Part shown: one piece after another, positions 1 to 8,785 of the stretch
Position numbering within the stretch: position 1 is the first letter of the stretch
Layout of the letters: each line of letters opens with the position of its first letter
Origin: an uncultured Eubacteriales bacterium
GTDB taxonomy: Bacteria; Bacillota; Clostridia; Christensenellales; Aristaeellaceae
DNA length: 64,000 bases
Direction: 5' to 3'
Assembly (NCBI GenBank): GCA_902793325.1
Contig: CADBCY010000009.1
Span: forward strand, 18,172 to 82,171
Program-made: the position numbers and the translations under genes
Notes under the pieces: generated by a model
Seen by the model: the letters and a program-made list of their open reading frames with translations, nothing else
Told to the model about the DNA's origin: nothing
Database searches by the model: none

Positions 1-275
1 TCGATGCCCAGGCCCATCAGCCTGTGGATATCCTCGATTTGCCGTTGCGGGCTCTCGGCGGCGTCGGTGTAGATGACGCGCAGCTTATCGTATTGCTTCG
101 CCGCCTCGCGGAATTCCAGGTTCGTCGTGACCCTGCAGGTCTCGATCAGATTGGCCTGGCTCATGCCGATCAGGTACGACTTCTCCTCCTGCCGGGTGCG
201 CGTGAGGGCGGGAAGGAACGCCAGGGCGACGACGGCGGCCAGGACCAGCGCCGGCAGCCATTTCTTCGGCTTCAT
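1..275 (-). CDS. Sugar-binding protein, ABC or sensor type (partial, 3' end outside window)
   Basis: About 91 codons are visible and the gene runs off the left edge. The N-terminus is a basic start, a hydrophobic segment (residues 5-25) and then a periplasmic-binding-protein fold start with YLIGMSQANL near residue 34, like the binding protein at 3376-4314. Its ATG overlaps the response regulator stop (ATGA), so the two are translationally coupled. Placement after a kinase/regulator pair suggests an extracellular sugar receptor that informs the kinase, or a transporter component. The ligand cannot be told. Confidence 0.8.
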   Translation of the reverse strand, partial: MKPKKWLPALVLAAVVALAFLPALTRTRQEEKSYLIGMSQANLIETCRVTTNLEFREAAKQYDKLRVIYTDAAESPQRQIEDIHRLMGLGI

Positions 276-1473
276 TCCTGTTTCCCCTCCATTCGGTATT
301 CCGCGGGCGAAACGCCGAGCACCCGCTTGAAGGCAGCGCTGAAATTGTTCGCGCCATGATAGCCGACCTTTTCCGCGATCTGCCAGATCTTCGCATTGGG
401 ATCGGCCATGAGCTCGATGGCCCGGCCGATGCGCACATGGGTCAGATAACGGGCGAAGGGCATGCCCAGCTCCTGCTTCATCAGGCGACTGAGGTAGACC
501 GGATGGATGGAAAGCCTGTCCGCGACGCCGTTGACCTCCAGCTCGGGATCCGAATAATGCTTCGCGATGTATTCCTTGGCCGCGTCCACGATGGGCGAAT
601 AGTCTCCCTGCGCTTCAACCCGCTCCAACATCGCGTCGTAGGCTTCGGCGATGGCCGTGAGCTCCAGCTCGCCGGATACCTCCGTTCGGGCGCTGATCCC
701 CAGCTCGCCTTCCAGGGCCTCCCGCGTCCTGGCGGCCAGGTCCTCATCCCCGAAGGCGCCCTGCTCGTAGAGCAGTACGATGTTGTCGCGATCGTCCAGG
801 AACAGGCAGCGGAAGCCCTCGCCCCCAGACTTGTCCGCCTCGAGCGCATTCTGGAGCGTATACCGCCGGAGAAGCGGCGCCCATGGCTTCGCGCCGGAAT
901 TGCTGGATCGAACGACGATGAGCATCAGCTTCAGCCGGTTACCCGACGGAATGCTGAAATACACGCCGAAGTCCCGGATCTCTTCCACGTCGAGCCGGCC
1001 GGAGATGGCATCCCGCAGGAACACCTCCTGCAGGAAATCCCGCCGGCTGTTGATCTGCGCGATGGCCCACTCGAAATGCCTCCGGTGCGCCCGCTCCTGC
1101 TCAAGCTGATGGATGGCGGCCTGGATGACGCGCTTCAGCTCCTGGAGGTCGATGGGCTTGAGCATGTAGGCGTATACGTCCAGGTCCACGGCGGTGCGGG
1201 CGTATTCGAACTTTTCGTAGCCGGTGATGACGATGATCTTCACGTCCGAGCGCGTGCGCCTGAGCGCTTCGATGAATTGCAGCCCGTTCATGAAGGGCAT
1301 GTTGATGTCCACCAGCAGGATGTCCGGGCGCTCCCGTTCCGCAAGCTCCAGGGCCATCTCGCCGTCCTCCGCGACGGCGCAGACTTCCGCGTTCAGGTTC
1401 ATGCGGTCTGCCCGCTCAGCCCGGATCGGATCTTCGGTTCGTCGTCCGCAATCAGCACGCGCCAGGGCTTCAT
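272..1473 (-). CDS. Two-component response regulator, REC plus AraC DNA-binding domain (frameshifted)
   Basis: This is a YesN/AraC-type regulator of about 400 residues that would act on transcription when phosphorylated. The receiver starts MKPWRVLIADDEPKIR from the ATG at 1473, which overlaps the kinase stop (ATGA). That frame hits a stop after 24 codons. The rest of the receiver (AEVCAVAEDGEMALE, then phospho-acceptor DINMPFMNG and KPID) is in the next frame. A single missing base near 1406-1412 explains this. The C-terminus is a clear AraC double helix-turn-helix (LEVNGVADRLSIHPVYLSRL, then NFSAAFKRVLGVSPAEYR). It is either a recent pseudogene or a sequencing error. The family call is secure. 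Confidence 0.85.
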
Positions 1474-3245
1474 TCCAGCTCCCCCTTCCCGTCGTCGTCC
1501 CTGCCGGGAATCGCATCGGTCGCCGGGCAGGTCAGCGTCACCGTAATCCCGCCCAGCTCGTTGATATCGTAATGCAGGCCGTAGCCGTTGCCATAGGACA
1601 GGCGAATGCGGTTGTTGACGTTGAATATGCCGTATCCGCTTTCGGGAAGCGCGTCGTCGTCGGACAGCTCCCGGTTCAGCCGCTCGCACGTCTCGGGCGA
1701 CATGCCCGCGCCGTCGTCCTTCACGGTAAACACCAGCATATCCTCCCGCCGTCGCGCCACGACCCAGATGTGCCCGGTGCCGCGCTTCTGCTTGATGCCG
1801 TGATAGATGGCGTTCTCCACCAGCGGCTGGAGGATCAGCTTAATCACCATCATGTCGTGCAGGCTTTCGGGAATGTCGATGCTGTACTCCAGCTTGTCTT
1901 CATAGCGTACCTTCTGGATGTACAGGTAGCTCTCGACGTGCGTCGCCTCCTCGGCCAGCGGGATGATCTCCCTGCCGCGGCTCAGGCTGATCCGGAACAA
2001 CCGGGTGAGCGCGCCCACCATCTCGCCGATCTCCGGCGCATCGCGCTCCTGCGCCATCCAGCGTATGGTGTCGAGGGTGTTATAGAGAAAGTGCGGCTTG
2101 ATCTGCGCCTGCAGCGTCCGGATCTCCGCATGGCGTTTCTCCCGCTGCTGCTTCACCACCAGCGCCAGCAGTTCCCGCATTTTCCCGATCATGCTGTTGA
2201 AGCTCTGGCCGAGGGCGCTGATTTCGGTCGGCGCGTTCCGGTCCTCGAAGCGCACCTCCAGGTCCCCGGTTTCCGCGTCGCCCATCAGCCGGGCAAGCTG
2301 CTTGATGGGGCGCGTGAACGAGATGGAGAAGCTCATGGAGACAAAGATCGCCAGGACGATCGAAGCCAATGCCAGCAGCAGCGTATACCGGCGCAGCTCG
2401 CGCACGGCGCCGATTTCCTCTCCGATCCTGAAAACGCCTACGGTATCCCACCCCGTCACATCCGAATGGGCTTTGAGGATCTGATACCGTTCGCCGTGGA
2501 TCGTCTGAATCGACTGCTCGTCCTCCGCCCGGACGCGGTATACGGTCTCGTTGACCGGCGCGTACACGATCTCGCCCGCCTGGTCCTGCACGAAGACGTA
2601 TCCCGTCTTGCCCAGCTTGATGTCGCTGACCCGCGCCTCGATTTCGCCCGTCAGCATGTCCACGCAGATCACGCCGATCAGCGCCCCGTTTTCGGGGTCC
2701 TTGACCGCCCGAACCACGGAGACCACGTCGCTCAGCGCCATGGAGCGGTAGCTTCGAAGGTTTCTTCCCATGGGATGGGATATGAGTATGCGCTCGCCGT
2801 TGGCGTCCACCGCGCTTTGATACCAGGCGTCCCGGGTCAGGGGGTATCTCGTGGCGCGATACAGCTCATTGGATACGTACAGCTCATTTTCGCCCGCGAT
2901 CAGCATGCCGCCGATCAGCGAGGGATGGATCTCTTCAAACCGCCACATCTGCCTGCGCGCCATCGTCTCGGCCTCCACCCTGTCCGGCGCGTAGCTGTCC
3001 TTCAGGCGCAGGAAGCGGAGGATGTCCTCGTCCCGCGCCAGGTACTCGATGACCTGATCGACCGTGTGCACATAGGACTCGATGTTGCTGTGGACCTCCG
3101 CCAGCATCTCAACGGAAAACGCCGTCGCCTGTTCGTCCATGCCCCGCGCGTACACGACGTTTCCGACGATGGTCATGACCAGAAGAGGAACCGCAATCAG
3201 CAGCGCCATCGAGACCAGCAAACGGCTTTGTAAACTGCGCAGCAC
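1470..3245 (-). CDS. Sensor histidine kinase (YesM-like, HAMP, His_kinase, HATPase)
   Basis: This 591-residue membrane kinase starts at GTG with AGGAGAGG upstream. A first membrane segment lies at residues 8-30. An extracellular Cache-like sensor region extends to about 290, a second membrane segment covers about 295-315, and a HAMP domain follows. The phosphoacceptor motif is IKPHFLYNTLDTIRW, typical of the YesM/LytS His_kinase family. ATP-binding boxes are LVENAIYHGI, DDGAGMS and GYGIFNVNNRI. It is coupled by overlap to the regulator and then to a binding protein, a common clostridial sugar-sensing arrangement. Confidence 0.93.
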   Translation of the reverse strand: MLRSLQSRLLVSMALLIAVPLLVMTIVGNVVYARGMDEQATAFSVEMLAEVHSNIESYVHTVDQVIEYLARDEDILRFLRLKDSYAPDRVEAETMARRQMWRFEEIHPSLIGGMLIAGENELYVSNELYRATRYPLTRDAWYQSAVDANGERILISHPMGRNLRSYRSMALSDVVSVVRAVKDPENGALIGVICVDMLTGEIEARVSDIKLGKTGYVFVQDQAGEIVYAPVNETVYRVRAEDEQSIQTIHGERYQILKAHSDVTGWDTVGVFRIGEEIGAVRELRRYTLLLALASIVLAIFVSMSFSISFTRPIKQLARLMGDAETGDLEVRFEDRNAPTEISALGQSFNSMIGKMRELLALVVKQQREKRHAEIRTLQAQIKPHFLYNTLDTIRWMAQERDAPEIGEMVGALTRLFRISLSRGREIIPLAEEATHVESYLYIQKVRYEDKLEYSIDIPESLHDMMVIKLILQPLVENAIYHGIKQKRGTGHIWVVARRREDMLVFTVKDDGAGMSPETCERLNRELSDDDALPESGYGIFNVNNRIRLSYGNGYGLHYDINELGGITVTLTCPATDAIPGRDDDGKGELE

Positions 3246-3269
3246 GACGATCCTCTCCTTTCGCTATCC

Positions 3270-3298
3270 ATTATATTCGATGACGGCCGCGCTGTAAA
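3270..3298 (-). promoter_or_regulatory. Probable sigma-70 promoter of the kinase/regulator operon
   Basis: On the minus strand TTTACA (3293-3298) and TATAAT (3270-3275) are separated by 17 bases. They sit 25 bases upstream of the kinase GTG and downstream of the terminator of the preceding transporter operon. This indicates independent transcription of the sensor genes. Confidence 0.6.
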
Positions 3299-3330
3299 GG
3301 CCGACAGGGCCGCCGGCGCGCCTGACCGAA

Positions 3331-3357
3331 AAGAGAGGCGGCATTGCCGCCCCTCTT
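3331..3357 (-). terminator. Rho-independent terminator of the sugar ABC operon
   Basis: The inverted repeat has an 11-position stem (AAGAG, one mismatch, GGCGGC pairing with GCCGCC and CTCTT) and a 3-base loop. On the minus strand it is followed by TTTTC. It lies 18 bases after the binding-protein stop. Confidence 0.75.
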
Positions 3358-3375
3358 GAAGGGTTCTCCCGTGAA

Positions 3376-4314
3376 TCAGCCGCCGTACTTGGCCAGCACT
3401 TCCGCAGCGTTCTCGGGGGTGACGACCTCGGTGCCGAGGGTCACGTTCTTCTCCAGCTCTTCGCCTTCGACCAGCAGCTTGTAAGCGCTCTGGATGGCCT
3501 CTGCGCCGCCGGTGGGATACACCATGGTCAGGCTCAGGCGGCCGTCCATGACGGAGCGGATGCCGCCGTCGGGCGTGGGCAGGCCGTCGACGCCGATGAA
3601 CTTCATCTCGTTCTGGCGGCCGGCGTTGGTAGCGGCGATGTAGGCGCCTTCCGCCATGGGATCGTTCAGCGCGAAGAACAGGTCGATCTCGTCGTTGGTC
3701 TGCAGCATCTCCTCAGCCACGGTGATGGCCTTCTCACGCAGCCAGTCGGCGTTGTTGTGCGCGATGATCTCCAGCTTCGGGTTCTTGGCAATGCCCTCGC
3801 GGAAGCCCTGATCGCGCTCGATGCCGCCGGAAGTGCCGGCCAGGCCCTCGATCTCGCAGATCTTGCCGCCGTCGGGCAGCAGCACGTCCGCGACGTACTC
3901 GCCGCACACGCGGCCGATGTACACGTTGTCGGCGCCGATGAACTGGGTGTAGGTGTCGCCGTCGATCTTACGGTCCAGCAGGATGACCGGGATGCCGGAC
4001 TCATAGGCGCGCTTGATGACGTCGGTCAGGGGGGTCGCCTCGTTGGGCGAGGTAATGATCAGGTCCACGCCCATCTGCATGAAGTTCTCGATGTCGGCGA
4101 TCTGCTTGGAGTTATCCTGCGCGGCGTCGGAGTAGATGACCTCGAACATGGGATACTTGGCGGCTTCCGCGGCGATCTGGTCGTTCATGGCCACGCGCCA
4201 CGGCTCGCCCAGGTTGCACTGAGCCATGCCGATGGTGTACTTCTTCTCTTCCGCCAGCGCGAACGCGCCGAGCGCCAGGACCAGGATCAGTACGAGTGCC
4301 AAAACTTTCTTCAT
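3376..4314 (-). CDS. Sugar ABC transporter substrate-binding protein
   Basis: The protein has 312 residues, with a signal peptide at 1-21 (MKKVLALVLILVLALGAFA) and no lipobox cysteine. The mature part is a Peripla_BP_4 / ribose-galactose type fold: YTIGMAQCNLGEPWR, then DLIITSPNEATPLT and PVILLDRKI, typical of the ligand cleft. It is the last gene of the ATPase-permease-binding protein operon and is separated from the permease by a short hairpin. The likely ligand is a pentose or hexose. The exact sugar cannot be told from sequence. Confidence 0.92.
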   Translation of the reverse strand: MKKVLALVLILVLALGAFALAEEKKYTIGMAQCNLGEPWRVAMNDQIAAEAAKYPMFEVIYSDAAQDNSKQIADIENFMQMGVDLIITSPNEATPLTDVIKRAYESGIPVILLDRKIDGDTYTQFIGADNVYIGRVCGEYVADVLLPDGGKICEIEGLAGTSGGIERDQGFREGIAKNPKLEIIAHNNADWLREKAITVAEEMLQTNDEIDLFFALNDPMAEGAYIAATNAGRQNEMKFIGVDGLPTPDGGIRSVMDGRLSLTMVYPTGGAEAIQSAYKLLVEGEELEKNVTLGTEVVTPENAAEVLAKYGG

Positions 4315-4333
4315 GGTTCTTTCCTCCTTATTT

Positions 4334-4351
4334 TTAAGCCCGAAGGCTTAA
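4334..4351 (-). other. Intercistronic hairpin between permease and binding protein
   Basis: TTAAGCC and GGCTTAA pair around a CGAA loop in the 55-base gap. Similar hairpins lie beside the other binding-protein genes in this window (30508, 41230, 45553). They probably stabilise mRNA ends or uncouple binding-protein dosage. Confidence 0.5.
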
Positions 4352-4369
4352 GGTACACAGTGACGGGAC

Positions 4370-5362
4370 TCAGTCGTCCTTCTTGACGGCCTGCAGGAAC
4401 ACCGACAGTATGATCAGGAAGCCCTTGGCGACCAGCTGGACGTTGGAGTTCAGGCCCTTCAGGCCCATAATGTTGTCCAGCATGCCGAAGATGAGCGCGC
4501 CGACCAGCGTGCCGAACATCGTGCCCTTGCCGCCGGCCATGGAGGTACCGCCGATGGCCACGGCCGCGACCGCGTACATCTCGTAGCTCATGCCCTCGTT
4601 GGGGCCGCCCTGGAAGATCTGCGCCGAGTGGATCATGCCCGCGATCGAGGCCAGCAGGCCCGACAGCATGAAGGCGATCATCTTGACGTTCTTGACGTTG
4701 ATGCCGGACAGATGCGCCGCCGTGGCGTTGCCGCCGACCGCGTAGATCTGGCGGCCGAAGCGCGTCTTGGACATCACGAACCAGAAGATGGACAGCAGCA
4801 CCAGGAAGATGATCGCGGGTACCGGGACCACGCCGCCCACGCGCTTGGAGAGCACCTCGAAGGCCGGCGGGGCCAGGCCGGGGGCGTCGCCATAGGACAG
4901 CGGGATTCCGGCGCCGCCCGACCACAGGCGCGCCAGGCCGCGCGCGATGTTCATGGAGGCCAGCGTGACGACGAACGCCTGAATCTTCATCCGCGTCACG
5001 ACGAAGCCGTTGAACAGGCCGTAAGCGGCGCCCATGCACAGGCAGATCAGCACCGTCGGCACGAATTCCAGGTCGTTGTGCATCATCAGCGCCGCGCATC
5101 CGGTGGACACCAGGCCCACGACCGAGCCGACGGACAGGTCGATATCGCCCAGCAGGACGATCATCGTCATTCCGATGGCAATGATGCCCGTCTCCGAAAC
5201 CGCGCGCAGCAGGTTCATGATGTTGGTGATGCTCAGGAACGTGTTACGGCCGTTCTTGACGCATATGATGCTTCCGATGATAAAGATCACGACCAACGCA
5301 ATATAGCTTTGAAACTTCTGAATGGTCTCCCGCACATTCAGGGCATTGTTCCCCTGCTTCAT
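4370..5362 (-). CDS. Sugar ABC transporter permease (RbsC/MglC family)
   Basis: This is a 330-residue integral membrane protein of the BPD_transp_2 family with 8-10 hydrophobic segments. Family signatures include GMTMIVLLGDIDLSVGSV near residue 65 and AVAAVAIGGTSMAGGKGT near residue 240. The start at MKQGNNALN was chosen because this ATG overlaps the ATPase stop (ATGA) and the family begins here; the longer open frame upstream is inside the ATPase gene. It forms the channel with the ATPase at 5359-6882. Confidence 0.93.
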   Translation of the reverse strand: MKQGNNALNVRETIQKFQSYIALVVIFIIGSIICVKNGRNTFLSITNIMNLLRAVSETGIIAIGMTMIVLLGDIDLSVGSVVGLVSTGCAALMMHNDLEFVPTVLICLCMGAAYGLFNGFVVTRMKIQAFVVTLASMNIARGLARLWSGGAGIPLSYGDAPGLAPPAFEVLSKRVGGVVPVPAIIFLVLLSIFWFVMSKTRFGRQIYAVGGNATAAHLSGINVKNVKMIAFMLSGLLASIAGMIHSAQIFQGGPNEGMSYEMYAVAAVAIGGTSMAGGKGTMFGTLVGALIFGMLDNIMGLKGLNSNVQLVAKGFLIILSVFLQAVKKDD

Positions 5363-6882
5363 GCGCTTGCCTCCTCTCGCAATGTCGCCGCCGACAGCAG
5401 CTTTTCCTGCGTCGCATCTCCCCGCATGAACTCTCCGGTGATCTTGCCCTCGCACAGGGTCAGTATGCGGTCGGATATGCCTATGATCTCCGGCAGCTCC
5501 GAGGAAACGACGATAATGCCGATCCCCTGCGCCGCGAGGTTATTGATGAGCTGGTAAATCTCGGCCTTCGCGCCGACGTCGATGCCGCGCGTCGGTTCGT
5601 CCAGCAGGAGGATCTTGGGGCGCGTGATCAGCCATCTCCCCAGGACCACCTTCTGCTGGTTTCCGCCCGAGAGCGTCCCCGCCAGCGTGCCGGTTCCGGG
5701 CGCCTTGATCCGCATGGCCTCCATCTGGCGGTCCCATTCGACCTTCTCGGCCCCGGTATTCATCACCACGCCCTTCGTGAACTTCTTCAGGAGCGGCAGC
5801 GACATGTTCTCCCCGATTGAGCGCAACAGCACGAGCCCTTTTCCCTTTCGATCCTCGGTCGCGAACGACAGGCCGTGATCGATGGCGTCGCGGGGCGATT
5901 TGATGGTCACCTTCTGCCCTTCGATGTAGATATCGCCGCTCGTCAGCGCCGGGTGGACGCCGAACAGGCACTCGAAGACCTCGGAGCGCCCCGCGCCCAG
6001 CAGGCCGGCCAGCCCCCGCACCTCTCCCTTGCGAAGGGTGAAGGAGATGTCATGCAGGGGGCGGCTGGAAGAGCCCTGGGGCGTGTTCAGGTACAGGTGT
6101 TCGACCCGAAGCACCTCGTCGCCGATGGGCACCGCTTCCTTGGGATACATGTCTTTAATCTCCCGGCCGACCATCATGGAGATGATGTGATCCCGGTCGG
6201 TCTGCTTTGCGTTGACGGTTCCGATGTATTCGCCGTCGCGCAGCACCTCGAGCCGGTCGGCGATCTCAAAGACCTCCTCCATGCGATGGGTGATGTAAAT
6301 AATGCCCACGCCCTCGGACGCCAGACGCCGGATCACGCGGAACAGCTGCTCCGTCTCCTGCTTCGAGATTGCGGAGGTCGGCTCGTCGAGGATCAGTATG
6401 CGGGCTTTGAGCGAAATCGCCTTGGCGATTTCGACCATCTGCTGCTCGCCGACGCGCAGGGACTTCAACGGCCGGTGCGGATTCAGATCCAACTCCAGCA
6501 TCGAAAGCCACTTCTTCGCTTCCTCTTCCTGCGCCTTCTTGTCGACCAGTCCCAGCCAGTTGCACTTCTCGCGGCCCATGAACATGTTCTCCGCGATGGA
6601 CATCTCCTTGGCCATCTGCAATTCCTGATGGATCTTCGCGATGCCCAGGGAACGCGCGACGACGGGGTTGCCGATCTGGACCGGCTTGTCGTCGATGTAC
6701 ACCTGCCCCTCGTAGCGCACCAGGGCTCCGCACAATATGTTCATCAGCGTTGACTTTCCGGCGCCGTTTTCTCCCATCAGCGCCAGCACTTCACCGCCGT
6801 CCAGTTCCAGGCTGACATTGTTCAGGGCGCGCACCTGCCCGAAGCTCTTCCCAATGCCTTCCATTCTCAGGAGCCTGCTCAT
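5359..6882 (-). CDS. Sugar ABC transporter ATP-binding protein (RbsA/MglA family)
   Basis: The protein has 507 residues with two nucleotide-binding domains in tandem. NBD1 has GENGAGKST (Walker A), LRVGEQQMVEIAKA and LILDEPTSA. NBD2 has the degenerate P-loop GLLGAGRSE, then LSGGNQQKVVLGRWL and LLLDEPTRGIDVGAK. This is the usual asymmetry of the ribose/galactose class. It is the first gene of the operon and ends in the overlap with the permease. Confidence 0.95.
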   Translation of the reverse strand: MSRLLRMEGIGKSFGQVRALNNVSLELDGGEVLALMGENGAGKSTLMNILCGALVRYEGQVYIDDKPVQIGNPVVARSLGIAKIHQELQMAKEMSIAENMFMGREKCNWLGLVDKKAQEEEAKKWLSMLELDLNPHRPLKSLRVGEQQMVEIAKAISLKARILILDEPTSAISKQETEQLFRVIRRLASEGVGIIYITHRMEEVFEIADRLEVLRDGEYIGTVNAKQTDRDHIISMMVGREIKDMYPKEAVPIGDEVLRVEHLYLNTPQGSSSRPLHDISFTLRKGEVRGLAGLLGAGRSEVFECLFGVHPALTSGDIYIEGQKVTIKSPRDAIDHGLSFATEDRKGKGLVLLRSIGENMSLPLLKKFTKGVVMNTGAEKVEWDRQMEAMRIKAPGTGTLAGTLSGGNQQKVVLGRWLITRPKILLLDEPTRGIDVGAKAEIYQLINNLAAQGIGIIVVSSELPEIIGISDRILTLCEGKITGEFMRGDATQEKLLSAATLREEASA

Positions 6883-6920
6883 GCTGTGCCTCCTTCCGTC
6901 CGGGTTTTCGATCCATTTTC

Positions 6921-6948
6921 GTTATAGTTATATCCGTCGGAATGTCCA
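6921..6948 (-). promoter_or_regulatory. Possible promoter of the sugar ABC operon
   Basis: On the minus strand TGGACA (6943-6948) and TATAAC (6921-6926) are 16 bases apart, 39 bases before the ATPase ATG. The match is moderate. The gene at 7052 is divergent from here, with its own TATAAT at 7023-7028. Confidence 0.4.
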
Positions 6949-7051
6949 CGCAGATTTTCAACTTCGATCCTCGAATTTTAAACTTTTATCCCGGAAGAAG
7001 TGCATTCTCCCCCGCGTTCTGTTATAATGGAAAAAAAGCAAGGAGGTCGCC

Positions 7052-7660
7052 ATGAATACGAAACAGATGTTCTGGACGCATGCGCCCGCGGTATACTCCG
7101 TGCGGCCGGACGCCATCGAGATCACCACGGAACCGGGGACCGATCTCTGGCAGAGGACGTATTACCACTTCCGCAACGACAACGCCCCCATCCTCCAGAT
7201 GGAAACGGAGGAGCAGTTCTTCAGCTTCATCGTCAAGACCAGCTTTGAATCCAGCAGCCACCGCTTCGACCAGTGCGGGATCGCCATGTACCTCGACAGT
7301 GAAAACTGGCTGAAAGCTTCCATCGAATACGAGAACGACGTCTTTCAGCACCTCGGCTCGGTCGTGACCAATCACGGCTATTCCGACTGGGCGACGACGG
7401 AAGTGCCCGCAGACGTGAAGGCGATGTGGTATCGCCTGAGCCGCCGGAACGACGACTTCTGCATCGAGTGCTCCGAAGACGGCGAGCTGTGGCGGCAGAT
7501 GCGCGTCTGCCACATGCACGAAGCGAAGGGCGCCGTCCACTTCGGCGTCTACGCCTGTTCACCGGAGGACTCCTCCTTCACCGCGGTATTCACCGATATG
7601 CGCGTGACGGCGTGCGCGTGGAAGGCGCACGACGGCCAGCAGCCAGACGCCGATCTATAG
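7052..7660 (+). CDS. DUF1349 domain-containing protein
   Basis: This is a 202-residue soluble protein without a signal peptide. The AGGAGG at 7041 and TATAAT at 7023-7028 support the start. The sequence fits the DUF1349 beta-sandwich (concanavalin-like) family: an early TDLWQRTYYHF motif, FSFIVKTSFESSSHRFDQCG, then a glycan-binding-like GIAMYLDSENWLKASIEYE and VHFGVYACSP near the end. Members often sit with carbohydrate genes and may bind or process sugars, but the activity is unknown. It uses TAG as its stop codon. Confidence 0.85.
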   Translation: MNTKQMFWTHAPAVYSVRPDAIEITTEPGTDLWQRTYYHFRNDNAPILQMETEEQFFSFIVKTSFESSSHRFDQCGIAMYLDSENWLKASIEYENDVFQHLGSVVTNHGYSDWATTEVPADVKAMWYRLSRRNDDFCIECSEDGELWRQMRVCHMHEAKGAVHFGVYACSPEDSSFTAVFTDMRVTACAWKAHDGQQPDADL

Positions 7661-7698
7661 CGGCATAGCCTGTTTCATCGATCCGGGGGGGATGCGCG

Positions 7699-8222
7699 TC
7701 ACCCGAAAGCAGGGGATCGGAAGGCGGCGTAGGTATAGGTCGCCGTGCCGAAGGTCGCAGTCGGAGCATTGCTTGCTCGCCTTTTGCCCAGCCCTTGATG
7801 TCCACGGTCACAGTATTGGCCGTGGACATCGTGATCTGGAATTGCAGCGTCTTTGCCGCATCCGTGCTGTCGCCCCACTTATATTTGTCAGCGTCTGTCT
7901 GGGTCAGCACGACACTGTAGTAGCCGACATCGGTGCCGCCTGCGTTCGTGGTAACGTTGTATCGGTCACTTGCCGCCACATCCGCCGTCTGCTTCTGGCC
8001 AGTGTATGCCTTGCTTTCGATGGTCGGCACGGCTGCTTCGGCCTTGGTTATGGTGATTGAAAGCTTCTGCGCACCCGTGTCATTGTGGTTTCCATCACCC
8101 TCGACTTTGTACCAGACGTGATAGCTTCCGGCGTTTGTTATTGTCGGAATCGATGTGGTATAAGATTGAACAGCACCGGTTTCTGTCCCAAGGGCATACT
8201 GCATTGTACCTCCCGTTTGCAT
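7699..8222 (-). pseudogene. Remnant of a repeat-rich surface protein (MBG/YDG-like domain)
   Basis: The open reading begins in mid-domain with QTGGTMQYALGTET and has a stop just upstream, so the 5' part is lost. It contains a typical bacterial surface repeat (NAGSYHVWYKVEGDGNHNDT, then AYTGQKQTADV and TDVGYYSVVLT). After GWAKGEQA the natural continuation (NAPTATFGTATYTYAAF) is in the next frame, so one base is missing near 7768-7772. That frame stops at 7699. Intact relatives are large wall or adhesin-like proteins. This copy cannot be functional. Confidence 0.75.
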
Positions 8223-8355
8223 GTGGATAATTCATTTGTTAAGAACTGTCACCCGGGAAAGTAACGCTTGTATTTCACGCTACAAGTGTTAAGTTTTTAT
8301 GTCTATATGCTAACAATGGCCGTAACAGACGCTTTTGTGACGCAAAATGTGTTAG

Positions 8356-8744
8356 TATATAGAGAGATCGTTTGAAAGGGGTCCCATCGTCGCGGCCCAG
8401 ACGCGGCAGACGCCCTGGCGCATCGCGCAGTTCCTTGAGGGCGCCGCCGAGACCTCCGGCCTGACCGTGGAGCAGCTTCAAGCCGTCAACGCGGTAGAGC
8501 GCATCGGCGGGTTCCCCCTACCTGTTCGGTGGTCATGGCCTGGGGCGACTACGCCTCCGACGCGCTGGTCGTGGGCCGGAACTACGATGATTCCGACGCC
8601 TTCGCGCTGCTGAAGGACGATGTCGCCGTGACGGTCTGCCAGATGGTGGTCGTGCCGAGGGATTTGACGCTGTGGCTGAGGGTTGTCGGGGGCACGGGCT
8701 GGGTCCGGGTCGATATGGCGCGCTTCCTGACAGAAGCCGCTTGA
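8356..8744 (+). pseudogene. Remnant of a C45/linear-amide C-N hydrolase
   Basis: Three blocks of one family appear in collapsed order. The first (8404-8517) is a helical pre-nucleophile segment, FLEGAAETSGLTVEQLQAVN. The second follows a frameshift near 8520: the nucleophile block CSVVMAWGDYASDALVVGRN, with Cys at 8523. The third is the family C-terminus (VAVTVCQMVVVPRDLTLWL). About 200 residues that should separate blocks two and three are absent, and there is no start or signal peptide. The family identity (acyl-CoA:6-APA acyltransferase-like Ntn hydrolase) rests on the nucleophile block. Confidence 0.6.
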
Positions 8745-8785
8745 TGTGTATACAATAGAACGTTCAACAAAAGGAGATGGTGCAA

